From positions 2,365,501 through 2,429,500 of the forward strand of contig JAVTVJ010000142.1 of assembly GCA_034509425.1 (NCBI GenBank): DNA of 64,000 bases, written 5' to 3'. Shown here in pieces: positions 1 through 11,500 of this stretch. The notes beneath the pieces are model-generated. The model did not search any database, was not told the DNA's origin, and worked only from the letters and a program-made list of their open reading frames with translations. The stretch's first letter is position 1. The number at the start of each line of letters is the position of its first letter. The position numbers were made by a program, and so were the translations under genes. Source of the stretch: Eopsaltria australis (lineage: Eukaryota; Chordata; Aves; Passeriformes; Petroicidae).

Positions 1-380
1 TTATAAATACTTGACATTTACTAGTGTATAACTTCTCTCATCAGGACTGCTTTTCTTAAAATGTTTGCAAGCTGAACAGGAGCAGAAACATTAAAATGCA
101 CCAACATCTAAATGGTAGGAGCCAAATAGCTTTGGGAGCAATGACAGGAATAATAATAACAACTTCAAGACATTCATACAAAGTGAAAACAACTTTTTAA
201 ATATCCATCAAAAATATATAGATATTTGTGCAAAGTGTAATGCAAAAGATATATAAGCAAGAATGATTTGATTTCATAAAAATTTTCCAAAGAATATATT
301 ATGTCTGCAAAAATTGTGTTCTCTTTTTCCGTGCCAGGACTCTCAGCAGAAGAAAAGGAGAGGTGGATCATGATCTTCTA
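1..380. other. AT-rich stretch, no gene seen
   Basis: No repeat or exon recognised. The only open frame is a 65-codon AT-rich run on the minus strand with no protein-like pattern. Confidence 0.5.
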
Positions 381-430
381 TTCAATCTCATGAACATCCC
401 TTCCCTTCAATCTCATAAACATCCCTTCCC
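381..430. repeat. 25-bp tandem duplication
   Basis: Two copies of a 25-bp unit (381-405 and 406-430) differ by a single base (ctcatGaac versus ctcatAaac). Each unit ends in TCCCTTCCC and runs straight into the pentanucleotide array that follows. The array's seed has therefore been duplicated together with 15-20 bp of unique flank, as expected from slippage or unequal exchange. Confidence 0.85.
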
Positions 431-513
431 TTCCCTTCCCTTCCCTTCCCTTCCCTTCCCTTCCCTTCCCTTCCCTTCCCTTCCCTTCCCCTCCCTTCCC
501 TTCCCTTCTCTTC
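421..513. repeat. (TTCCC)n / (AAGGG)n pentanucleotide microsatellite
   Basis: About 17-18 units of TTCCC on the plus strand, almost pure up to about 490, with interruptions (CTCCC, TTCTC) at the right end. One strand is all pyrimidine and the other all purine with GGG every five bases, a composition known to favour triplex or G-quadruplex structure. The purity suggests recent expansion and probable length polymorphism. Confidence 0.95.
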
Positions 514-2301
514 AAGACCATTATTAGGCACAAGATAAAGGATATAAATTTGGAGGATTATCAGGCATCACACAGGCAGACATGATGGAATGCAGATATC
601 CTGGAATTATTTTTTCTCTACCTGGTGATGGTTGTGCTTGACCACTGCTAAGAAACTTTCACTCGGACGTGATTTTCTCATATGATATTCACTAACACTT
701 AGCAACAGGAAAGATCTTCATTTTTCCGTGTAAAATCTCTTCTACTTAAATATTTTCCTTTGAAGAGCAGATGGAAGAATGAAAAGAAATTGAGAATGTA
801 GCTAGGCAAGAAATGTGTATCATTTTCCAAACAGAACTCCAGGTCAGGTCCCATCATAATATAAACTCTCAAAATTTTGTTTAATATTGTATCAAAGGGT
901 TTGATTTCTTCAACTAGCCAAAGTCATTCTCTCACAGCACTTGTCAAGCATTGTTGCAGGCAAAAAATTACAGAGGGTTTTTTGTGTTCTAGGAAATGCC
1001 TTTTTTCTATTACCTTCTTGTCCTTCATGTGCTGAGAGAGTTTTGGTACAGTTTGAAAATAATAGACTAAGATGCTGAAAGTACCTAGTGAACCTAGTAA
1101 GTACCCACTGAACTGAACTGTCCCATTGTCCCGCTGGCTGGAGCAGGGATACTTTGGATGCACCAGATGTTCTTGTGAAAGATTGCACCAATTTTCACAA
1201 TAGCTTCACTACATTATCACCATTTCTCATGTCTTACTTTAAGCCTTATATAGACAAGGATGCATCACTTACATGCCACCATCCCTTCAGTTTGTCTAGA
1301 GAAAGACTGCATTGCATAGACTGGGAGAAAATTTCAGTAAACTCTTTCTATTTAGTTACCTTCAAAGACCCCAGTCCATGTGAAATAGTCTGATATGCTC
1401 AAGCAAATTTGTGTCACCAAGTAAGGAATAAATAGGCTGCCTAGAGAAAGGTGACTGGGAACTGATTACACTGAATCTCTTCACGAGTTAAGAGCAGTTT
1501 ATCTGCAACTGACTGTAAGTCTAACTGGTAATGGACCATCCATTAGCAGTATAAGTAAAGCCCTTCAGTTGTTCAACATGCACTTACAGGGTCTGGAATA
1601 GCTTTGATTTGAGTGCCTCTTGTACCTCTGCCTCTGGCCTCCCATCATCTCATCCTCAGTTCCCACTTCCCATCTGAAAAAGTCCTCTTGACAGGTAGAT
1701 TCTTGATTTATTCCTTCCTTTTTCATAGGCTGGTCTGAATTGCAACTTCTACTCCTTTTTTCAGTCTTTTCTGGAAGTCTGACTCCATATCACCACCATA
1801 TACAGTTCATGAAATAATGCTTTAGTATATTGTGCATCTTTGGAGAGAGAGCCTACAATAATAAAATAAGCAGAACACAAATGCCTCTGTTTTTAAGACT
1901 TATTTCTGATGTCGTGTTTTGAGCTACTCCATGTCTTTCACTTAAATGACACAGGCCCATTCAGGAGAGAGTGTAAACTGTGTTATTTGAGCATTATATG
2001 AGTATTGTGTGAGCATAAAAGCTGGTTTGCCAAGGAAGGAAAATTATCAGACTATGGCAGATATTCATTATCTGCTGACTGATGATTCTCGACATAGATA
2101 TTTGCTGATTCTCTAAAATTCAGCAAAAGGCAACTGGTGTCAGAAAGGAAATAATCACCACTCCCCCAGTACATGTCCTGGCATTTTAATGAAGTTTCTC
2201 TAAACATTCTCACACTAACCAAATATTTATAAAAAAATGGATTCACAATAACTTAAATAATTAAATGGTTAAACAAACAGAACAATACGTTTTTTTAGTT
2301 T
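514..2301. other. unique sequence, no gene seen
   Basis: A minus-strand pair of overlapping open frames (910-1191 and 924-1163) and a plus-strand 79-codon frame (1154-1393) are present. None has recognisable motifs or convincing splice sites, and I regard them as chance. No transposable element recognised. Confidence 0.45.
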
Positions 2302-3401
2302 CAGAATCACAGAATATGCTGAGTTGAAAAGGACCCACAGCAACCATCAAGACCAACTCCCAGCCCTGCCCAACAGCACAGCCCCAAGAGTCACACCCCG
2401 TGCCTGAGAGCATTGTCCAAATGTTTCTTGAACTCTGTCAGGTTGGTACTGTGACCACTTCCCTGGAGAGCCTGTTCCAGTGCTCAGCCACCCTCTGGGG
2501 GAGGAACCTTTCACTAATATCCAACCTAAAACTCTCCTAACACAACTTCAGGCCATTCCCTCAGGTCCTGCCACTGATCACCACACAAATAGATCAGTGC
2601 CTGCCCTTCCTCTTCCCCTCGTGAGGAAATTGTAGACCACCATGAGGTCTCCCTTCAGTCTCCTCTCCTCCAGGCTGAACAGACCAAGTGACCTCAGCCA
2701 CTCCTTATACGGCTTCTCCTCAAGGCCCTTCACCATCTTTGTTGCCCTCCTTTGGACACTCTACAATATCTTTATGTCTTTCTTGTGTTGCAGCACCCAA
2801 AACTGCCCCCGGCACTCGAGGTGAGGTCGCCCCAGTGCAGAGCAGAGCGGGACAATCCCCTCCCTTGCTGAGCTGGGGATGCTGTGCCTGATGTATCCCA
2901 TGACACGCTTGGCCCTCCTGGCTGCACTGCTGGCTCAGATTGAATTTGCCATTGACCAGAACCCCCAGGTCCCTTTCCATGGCACCGCTCTCCAGCCTCT
3001 CATTCCCCAGTGTATGCACACATCCAGGATTATTACACTGTCCCAGGTGCAGAATCCAGCACTTTCTGTTGGTGAACTTCACATGTTTGGTGATTGCCCA
3101 GCTCTCTCATTTGTCAGGGTCTCTCTGCAGGGCCTCCCTGCCATCAAGGGAGTCAACAGCTCCTCCCAGTTTTGCATTAGTGGCAAACTTGCTCAGTATC
3201 CCATTCAGTCCTGCATCCAAGTCATTTATGAAGGTGTTGAAGAGCACGGGGCCAAGGATGGAGCCCTACAGAACCCATCTAGTGACTAGTCACCAGTCTG
3301 ATTCCACCCTTTATGCCTAACCTGTGATACAGCTGATCACACGTTTCATGATGTGTTTATCCTGTTGAATGCTGGACATTTTGTTCAGAAGGATACTGTG
3401 A
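2302..3401 (-). mobile_element. CR1 LINE, 5'-truncated, antisense
   Basis: A 1.1-kb CR1 retrotransposon fragment on the minus strand. Its 3' terminus is at 2302, where the plus strand reads cagaatcacagaatatgctg, the complement of the usual CR1 3' end. Moving right, the sequence follows the CR1 3' UTR and then the C-terminal part of ORF2 (reverse transcriptase), with the typical antisense phrases 'ctcctccaggctgaacagac' and 'gccctcctttggacactct'. Similarity fades after 'gaaggatactgtg' near 3400, so the promoter, ORF1 and most of ORF2 are missing. In the ORF2 frame only pieces are open, including a minus-strand stretch at 2720-3082 with a DLGVLV motif typical of the end of the CR1 reverse-transcriptase ORF. 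It is an inactive copy; stops and indels suggest moderate age. I cannot assign the subfamily, but its 3' end is of the same type as the copy at 35590 and unlike those at 5798 and 6931. Confidence 0.95.
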
Positions 3402-5797
3402 TTATTTTAAATGTAGGTCATATTACACTACAGTAAAAAATATCTCTTCACATTGTCAAATGCATGTCTCCTGGATGTCAGCACAATTCAGGTCATCAAA
3501 ACTTAAAAAAAGGTGCATAATACTGTAGTGTGAACTCATTGTCCTGTCAGTGTGGAAAGAAACTTATTTTATCTTATCCAGCTTCCAGAGAAAATAAGAA
3601 TTAAAGAAGTTTTTTATATAACATTGTATAATGCCATGCATAAGGACTCTCTAAGTTCAGTCAAAACTTGACATTGCATGAGGGTATCTTTCAGAGAGCA
3701 GATACAATGGTACAGGAAGCTTTTCTTCTCTTTGATTAAACACTTTTTCCCTAGGTGAGCTCTGTAGCATTTTGCCATTTTTAAAGATAACTTCCATCCT
3801 TTCTACTAAGAAGGGGTTAATATGCCCTTAAAGTCTTGAATTGCATTTCAAATTCTCCCTTGTTATTAGGTTGTTTTGATATCTGAGGGGAGAAATACAA
3901 TTTTAATCCACAGCAGCTAGTATTACTTACAAATTCTAACATTGTTAATTAGAACCTGCCTAAAGTAGGGAAAAAATTCTGGCATACCCATACAGAACAG
4001 TCATGTAGTCACTTTCTCTTGATTTAAGCCCTCAGTTATGGTAATTACATATTGGACAAGTCTCCCAGGGAACATGGCTCACACTTTTTTAACCGGACAT
4101 AACCTTGGAAACGCTTCTGTTTTCCAAGCTGTATGTAATTCAATAGACTCCAGAGCTATCTCTAACAATGTTAGAGAGCAGACATTGTATTTAATACTAC
4201 TACTTCTAATACTGCAAGGTGTAATTTCAAAGCAAAATGACACATAAACTGAAAAAAGTAAGCCTATCTTCTCAACTGTTAGGAAATATGAAATAACTAG
4301 GGATTTAAGCAAAACACCACCTCAGTACAAATTCTCTCTCCAGCTTCCTAAAGTTCTCCCTGAGAGACTCTACCTACATACCTATCAAGACCTCTCAACT
4401 CTGACTCTGCTGATCCACTTCAATTTTTGCTTTCTGCTTCTGTAATGAAATAACATACAGCAACTCAGGATTTTGAATCCTGCAACTGACAAATGTAAAA
4501 ACCAGAGAACAAGCAAAGAATTGTCCACATGTTCTGGTACATATTTTTTTGTGGTTTTATTGGGGATGTCAGTATTCCAGCAATGTTGATAAGGAAGAGC
4601 AATCTCTTCAGTAGTCTGAAGAAACCATATTATCCCAATAGCCTTCCACACTCACAGGTTCAGGAAGACTCTGCTTCCATCTGCACAGTGCAAAGTTTCA
4701 TTTACCTGGAAATTTTTGTTCATAAACAGTAATAATAGTCACAAAAAGGAAAGGAATTACATGAATTGCCATATGTACTCTCTAGTTATATATGATTGTG
4801 GAGTTCATTCTTCTTCTTACAACAGAAATGGGGAACAGTTCACTGAATGTAGCCTACAGGATGGCCCCGTCTACTACCTTTGCCTCTGAGGAATAAAGGA
4901 ACAGCTTAAAATAGCAAACGAATGCTAACAGCCAAACACTTCTTACATTGGCCATGTATGGCCAAGCATTTAGAGGCAGTAGTAGTCCTACTGAAAGTCC
5001 TCAGTCTATGAGAGACTGTCATAATTGAACTCACTCTTCCTTGCAGGAAAGATGGATTGCCTTGTTTTGTGAGCTGAAGTGAATTGCTTTCTATGGTTTT
5101 CTGTGGTAGGGTTTTTTAATGTATTTCTGTTTCCTTTACTCTTTTTTCATGTTACATTGGAACTTAGGGATTTCAGTTTACTTTGGGCCATGTTTTGATT
5201 ATGAGTAATTTCATTCTAATTGGAAACTGTTAGCTGGAACAGCTGCAGGAGTCTGAACAATAACAGCTCATCTCTAAGAGTCAGTGTCATTTACCATAAT
5301 TCCAGGGCTTATTTTCTTTACTAAATAAATATGGGCTCTTCACATCTCACAGCTATTGCTTCACCTCTGTGCTAACTCAGAAAGGCATTGTTCTGTGATT
5401 TATACTGAGGCACGCTTTCTCAGTTTCCTTCACAACTGTTTTGTCTAAAGACTTGTTAAAAATGAAAGCTAGGATGCCAAGTAGCGGGTTGGCTTGCCTG
5501 TATACACACAGTGTCATCTTGCCTTTCAAATAGTTAGTTGTTAGCAATCCTTGAGCTGGAGAGCAGCTCCCATTGTGGGAGTTCCCATGCCACTGAAATC
5601 TTTGCATCCTGTAGTGTATTTTGCTGCTGCTAAATGTAAACAACATGCATGTTTTAGAGGTACTGGAAACATTTTCATGTCTCCTCCAGGGCTCACTTTG
5701 CAATTTTTTTCAACACATTAACTTTAGCATAGCTGCACGTTCATCCAAGATGCACTGTCCCAACTGCTATAAAACCTTACTAAAACCAACTGAAATT
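3402..5797. other. unique sequence, no gene seen
   Basis: No repeat recognised. The segments around 4020-4250 and 5150-5330 have a mixed, non-simple base texture with short transcription-factor-like words (for example GAACAATAACAG, SOX-like, near 5255-5266). This is suggestive of conserved non-coding DNA but not demonstrable here. The 108-codon minus-strand frame at 5377-5703 shows no family motif. Confidence 0.4.
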
Positions 5798-6218
5798 ACA
5801 GAGCACCAAGGCTCATGGAAGGACTGGAGATTATGTCTCATGAGGAATGGCTGAGGGAGATGGTTTATTTTAGTCTCAAGGAAGATCAGGGGGAATCTCA
5901 TCACTGTTTACAACTGAAAGGAGGCTGTAGTGACGTGAGGCTGGTCTCCTCTGCCATGCCTGCAGTGAAAGGACCAGAGGAAATGGTCTTTGGAGGACAG
6001 TTAAGATTCACATTAGATATTGGAAAAAAAATTTTTGTTAGGGTTGCCCAGGGAGATGGTGGAGTCACCACCCCCAGGGGTATTACAAAGGAGTCTGGAT
6101 CTGGCACTGGGTGATGGTTTAGTGGTTTAAAGTTCACAGTGGTAGTTCTGGGTTGACTTTTGGACTTGATTATCTTAAAGGTCTCTTCCAAACTTCCAAA
6201 CAAAGATTCTATGATTCT
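5798..6218 (+). mobile_element. CR1 LINE 3' end, sense
   Basis: A 5'-truncated CR1 on the plus strand. The left part encodes the last residues of ORF2: GLEIMSHEEWLRE at about 5821-5859 corresponds to the conserved GLEHLSYEERLRE-type motif near the end of the CR1 reverse-transcriptase ORF, followed by a diverged FSL...KGGC segment. The short 3' UTR contains the 'ttggacttgat' and 'aaaggtctcttccaa' words. The element ends in the characteristic GATTCTATGATTCT terminal repeat at 6205-6218. The copy is too short for any activity. Confidence 0.93.
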
Positions 6219-6930
6219 CTGTTCTCCCTATATAATATTCTTCTCTATATTTAGAGGATTCCTGTAAGGAGCCAAGTAAAATTATTTAAATACTTGTTAT
6301 TTTGTTTCTCTTCAGTATGCATGTGCAGCTCCTATTAATTTTAATGGGTACCATGTACAGTTGTAATGAATAGAATATTTGATAATTAATATTTTTTACC
6401 AACACCCCCAATTAGCATTTACTTAGATTTACACAGGACACATAGTCCTGGATTCTTATAGATGATCATTTCCATTTAGGCTGACATTGTCTCTAAACAG
6501 ACTTTAGTAAAAATTATATAATGGGTTAGGAGACAAAGTGGTGGCAATTACCATTGCCATACATGTGGTATGGCATATCACCAAATATCTGCTACTTGTC
6601 TCCAAAATAAGCCCAACTTGATAATATTTAAATTTGATTAAACCTTTCTAATTTCCATTAAAATAGATACCTAGAAAAATTCATAATAAAGAATTGCACA
6701 CTACATATTACTATGAAGTAACCCCAAACACATGACTATGCTGACACAGTAGTAATTTGAACCAATACTGTTTTGCATTATTTTGCATGGCAAACCATTT
6801 GCTACAATTTCCACAAAGTTCTGACACAGAAATCTGTCTACTGTACTAGATCTTAAGTACTGCTTTTGTTCAAAGAACTCAAACCATACCTGATATTCCA
6901 GCTATGAAAAGCTGAGGTACACAGTATTAT
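6219..6930. other. AT-rich spacer between two CR1 copies
   Basis: AT-rich unique DNA lying between two same-strand CR1 tails. No open frame or repeat of note. The two CR1 copies differ in detail and do not look like a duplication of one insertion. Confidence 0.5.
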
Positions 6931-7312
6931 GAGGAGCACTTGAGGAAATTGTGGTTGCCTAGTCTGGAGAAAAGAAGGCTCAGGGGGAACTTTATTCTTC
7001 TCTACAACTACCTGAAAGGAGGTGGTAGTGAGATGGGTCTTGGTATCCCAACTAACAAGCCATAGGACAAGAGGAAATGGTCTCAAGCTGCACCAGAGGA
7101 AATTTCAATTGGATATTAGGAGTATATCTTCACCTAAAGGGTTGTCAAGCATTGGAACAGGCAGTCCAAGGGCGATATGGAGTTACTATACATGGAAATA
7201 TTTAAAAGATGTGTAGATGTGGTGTTTAGGGGCATGGCTTCGTGTACCTTAGCACAGGTTAATGGTAGGACTCAATGACCTTAAGGGTCTTTTCAAACCT
7301 AAATGTTTCTAG
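6931..7312 (+). mobile_element. CR1 LINE 3' end, sense
   Basis: A second plus-strand CR1 tail. It starts in the ORF2 C-terminus (cctagtctggagaaaagaag, then ctacaactacctgaaaggag) and continues through 'ataggacaagaggaaatgg', 'aagggttgtcaagcattgga' and the 3' UTR 'ggtaggactcaatgacctta'. The terminal ATTCTATG octamers have decayed to aaatgtttctagg. This suggests an older insertion than the one at 5798-6218. It is strongly 5'-truncated, as usual for CR1. Confidence 0.93.
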
Positions 7313-8319
7313 GAGTATATTAATCTGCCAAGATATACTTATCTGAGGTTTTTGGGGGTTTTTTGGGGTATCCCTACAATAATTCTAAATAGCTTTCTCT
7401 TCCCCTTATTTCAGTGTATCCTTCCTTTATATTCACATATTTGCTCTCATGCTGCTGGTACATTTTCATATCCCACTCTGCCCTCATTGCTGCACATGCC
7501 CCTTACATTTACTGGTTACACATGCTGGGTACATTTAGTCCATACATGTTTTAGCGCAGATCAATGTGTAAGTTTAAGTGTTCCCAATGTGTTCAGAGGG
7601 AAAAAAATCTTGGACTTTCTATGCCATGAATCATTGCTGTCTTCTCTTTGGTTTCTCTCTGTATACATATGGAGTGTTGTGTTTGCTTACCCCTAGTGCA
7701 GCCTTTTCCTGCACATAGATACATTCCACAAATGTGCCATAGCTTGGTGAAAGAATAAAACAGAAATAACTGTCAGCATGACAAATTCTGAATTTGATTG
7801 CTTTTATGAATTCACTATCCAATAAATGTTGTATTTGTAATAAAAGTGGAGAATGCTACCCAAAGAATCATTTAAATAACTTTTGAGACAACACTAGAGC
7901 CAGTTAAATAATGAATGTGTATATTCATGAACAACATGCATACAAAACCATTTTGATTATCTTTAAAGACCACTGAGATAAACTGTGCCATTTGAATGTC
8001 CAGTTTGGAAGCCTGAACACAAAAAGAAAAAAAAAAAAAGAAAAAGTATTTTTCAATATGTATCATCTTCCATTTATTCAGTTACTTATTAATTTTTAAA
8101 TTAATCCTTAAAAATGAGATTTTTTTCATAGGGAAAAATCTCGTATTTCTTCTACCACTGGTTAACCATACACCTCCCAACATCCCAAACAAAAAATTGT
8201 GTGAACTTTCCTAATGCTTAGCATTTGCAAAGTACTATTTTGCCAGTTCTAAATAAGAGGTATCTAGTTGCCTGTAAAATACAGTTCATGTACTTGTGCT
8301 TGGCGGATGCTCTTGAGAC
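7313..8319. other. unique sequence, no gene seen
   Basis: Contains a purine homopolymer-like run near 8020-8046 and a small imperfect hairpin at 8116-8142 (GAGATTTTT / AAAAATCTC, 9-bp arms). The plus-strand 114-codon frame at 7352-7696 is hydrophobic but shows no signal-peptide logic or conserved motif, and I do not call it a gene. Confidence 0.45.
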
Positions 8320-8530
8320 ACGAACAATTCCAGGTAGCGCGCTCAGAAAGCAGCCTGGCAGGGTGTGAGCCGAGAGTATTAATCTGGGAACAGTTTAGCT
8401 GCCCATTATCTTGCGTTTCCCGAGCAGCAGCCCCGGCGCCGCTGTGTCCCCGCGGTCTGCAGTGACATCTAGCGGGGGCTGCCTCGCCTTCCGCGGGGAC
8501 GGGGCTGGCAGCGCCCACAGTCCACATCCC
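8320..8530. promoter_or_regulatory. isolated GC-rich, CpG-containing mini-island
   Basis: A 0.2-kb block with at least 15 CpG dinucleotides (gcgcgc, cggcgccgc, ccgcgg), set in DNA that is otherwise AT-rich with CpG scarce. It is too short for a classical CpG island. The minus strand at 8462-8475 reads CCGCTAGATGTCAC, close to the CTCF core (CCRCYAGRKGGCRS-like, one clear mismatch). It could be an unmethylated regulatory element, the promoter of a non-coding RNA, or the GC-rich part of an unrecognised LTR. The long open frames on both strands here (8264-8578 minus, 8268-8465 plus) are expected from the low stop-codon density of GC-rich DNA. Confidence 0.5.
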
Positions 8531-11500
8531 GAAAATTTCTGTTAACAATAACAAAAAAGTTTTACATGCATTCTGCAAAATTTTTGTCTCGGGCAGATGT
8601 GGGAGTGGATGGCGTTTCTACTTGCTATCCCTGAGCTCTTAGATGGCATCATCGAAAAGCAATAAAAAGGTTATTTAGGCCAAGTTTAGCAGACAGATGG
8701 GCACTTGCCTTTCTTTGAGACGTTTCTTTTCTTTGTCACCTCCCCTACTTTCACTACGTAATATTATCTCTAAACATAAATCTCAGAAATAAAATTCATT
8801 ACTGTTGTATTTTACCAATAAATAATTATTTTTAAAAGTTATTTATATACATCACTTTTATTTCATACAAGCAATGTTTAGGTCTAACTCTAACAACAAA
8901 AAAAAATTTGCAATCTAAATTAATTCAGATTTAAATAATTTTTATTTTTAACTAGCAGCCTGAAGTAGGTTGCTCACATTTGATGCTTTGTTCATAAAGT
9001 ATGAATCTGGATTTGGGTCTCATATTTCGCTACCTACCAGAAGAAGATGCAAAATATAGAGACTATAAAAACTCACAATCAACACAATTCCACCTCACAC
9101 TTGGCAGATCATTCATGTGGGGAAGGGCCTTTATTTTGTTCCATTTTCCTTCCACCCTCTTTCCACTCTTTTCAGAGTAAGGCAATTCCCTGGAGAAAAT
9201 CTCCTTGAAACACACAAACTACTGTAATGCAGAACAGGCTGATAGGAACGTGAACACATCAGCCTTTCCTTTACTTAACAAAATTAAGCCTGTTAGTGTC
9301 AGACATCATCCTGTCTGTACAAACTATTGTAGCTGGTTACCTACGTAGCAATTTTCTAAAAGTGCATATCTTGGCCTCTTCACAAATGTATTCCTGAGTG
9401 TTGTACTTGGCTCTCTGGAGAGTTGTTTGTTATTCAGCATACTTGTAAAACAGTGTCTGTTAAATATGAAGAAATTGCCATTTTGTGTCTGTAATATTGC
9501 ATTGCAAAATGAAAAGGTTTTCATTTTTATGAACTGTTCTACAGCAGACATTTTTCTGTGATAGACATTCTCCTGACACTGCAGCAGAACTGATTGAGCA
9601 GAGATTTATAACATACCTGAAAAATAGTCTAGGATTACATTAATCTTTCTCAGCATCCACCATGGGAAACCATGGGAATTTTCTTAAAACTCAAATTACC
9701 TTTACCACTAAAGATCTTGAAGTGTTATTCCACTTCACAGAATAGCAATGAATTCCGGAGAATTAAGCAGAGTCTCAGAAATGTCCCATGAAGCTGACAA
9801 CCTAATGACATCAATATTTTATTTGCATTAGAACACAGATAATTTTTAAATAACAAATGAAGAAGAAAATATATGGAAAACATCAGCAAGATGGAGAGAA
9901 GCAAGATAATCATTCCTGAATAATTTTGGTTCAGCTTTTCTGTGGTGAGGTCTTTCAACACAGTCAGACAGAAAATTCACCCTCATGCTGGGCCACATGT
10001 GCTGTGGTATCTTTGATCTGCCTTTTATTTGGCTCTGAATTTGTCTGAGAAAAGGAAATTTTCACCACATTATTGATTATAATAGATTTCAAAGTATTGG
10101 ACTCATGTTATAATTTTGTGGAATTAAGGGGTTTTTGATATGTAGAAAAAGTACTTAAAGTAAGAAAGCCAAGGCTCTTATTTGGAAAAGAATAGAAAAT
10201 CAGATTAATTTATGTATATATGTATATGTATAAATCTATATCATTAACATAAAAATCACTAGAATATACCTGCCATTATTTTCAACAGATTTCCTGCTTC
10301 TTTCTTGCTGTTAGGGATGATACAGAAAGATTATCTAAGAATAATGTAAATAATTTTGTTTGGGTTTGCATAGTCAGCTTATATATTTAAGGCAATTTTT
10401 TTTTTATTACATAGCATAAACTCATGTGGAATCAGAGAAATCTAAGAAATAGAAATATACTCAGCACATTCCTTTGGCATAGGATACATACAGAATTTTT
10501 CCTGAAGCACATTTTTTTGTCAACCTAAATTTAAAAATTCTCTTGTGATGGCATTTCCATCATTTCCCTCAGGAAACCACTCCACTGGAGAGTGTATAAT
10601 TTTGACAGGGAACTTTTCTTGTGATTAACCTACGTATTTTCTGTTTTCATTTGGCTGATTAGCCTTAGCCACCTTTCCATGGATTTTATCACTCAGCTAG
10701 CAGCATTTTGGCCTTATGCATTAGGGTTGCTTGAATTAATATATTTTTCTCTACTAAATACCATGAAAGTGTAAGTTCATGAGAAGGATTAGCCAAGAAA
10801 ATAATTTGTATCTTTGACTTCCAGAAGTTACAACTTTTGAGAGGTATAAACTTAATTTTCCTGTTTCTCACTACTAAAGTGCCCTACACTATATTTGGAG
10901 AAGGAGCACCTGTCCCACCTGCTTAGTAGAAAACTGGCTGAGAGTTCTAGGATGAAACTGGGGGGGATGCTGAGTGGCACATATTCAGTTTTCCTGCTGT
11001 GTGTTGCCACAACATCTCTCCGAGTTTTCGTACTCTGAATGTAATGCTTGGGAGGAGCTACATGAGGGCATGTAGGGCCTCAAGTTACAAGGAAGTTGTG
11101 GTGCTGCTTCTGTTTGTGTCATGGCATCACTCATGGAGGCTTAAAACCTAAGGCAGGATTCTTGATGTGCCAAGTATTAGAGCTGTCAGATTGAAGTGAG
11201 GAAAGAGCAGAGGGAAGCTCCATTCTCCTGTGCAGGACTTCCCTGGTGCCCCAGAGAACACTCTGAGGAGACAGGGCATACCTGGCTTTTGGCTGGGTGA
11301 TAACGCTGTGTTCGTACTCAGGGCTGCAGCACCAGACTGCCCAAACTGTGTCTGTTCTCCAAGCCCTACCTCTGGAAATATATAGATGCACATGTGTGAA
11401 CTTGCTGTGTAAATGCAAAGTGTATTTTAGGCATCATTGGAAAAATTCAGCATAGTCATGGTAGTACTTACTGTGCACGTGCTGCAGATTTGATTTATTC

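Noticed and set aside
2879..3320. two overlapping plus-strand frames of 136 and 126 codons
   Set aside because: They are antisense shadows of the CR1 ORF2 region at 2302-3401.
8264..8578. 104-codon minus-strand frame through the GC-rich island
   Set aside because: Stop scarcity follows from GC content. The alanine/arginine/glycine-rich middle shows no domain.
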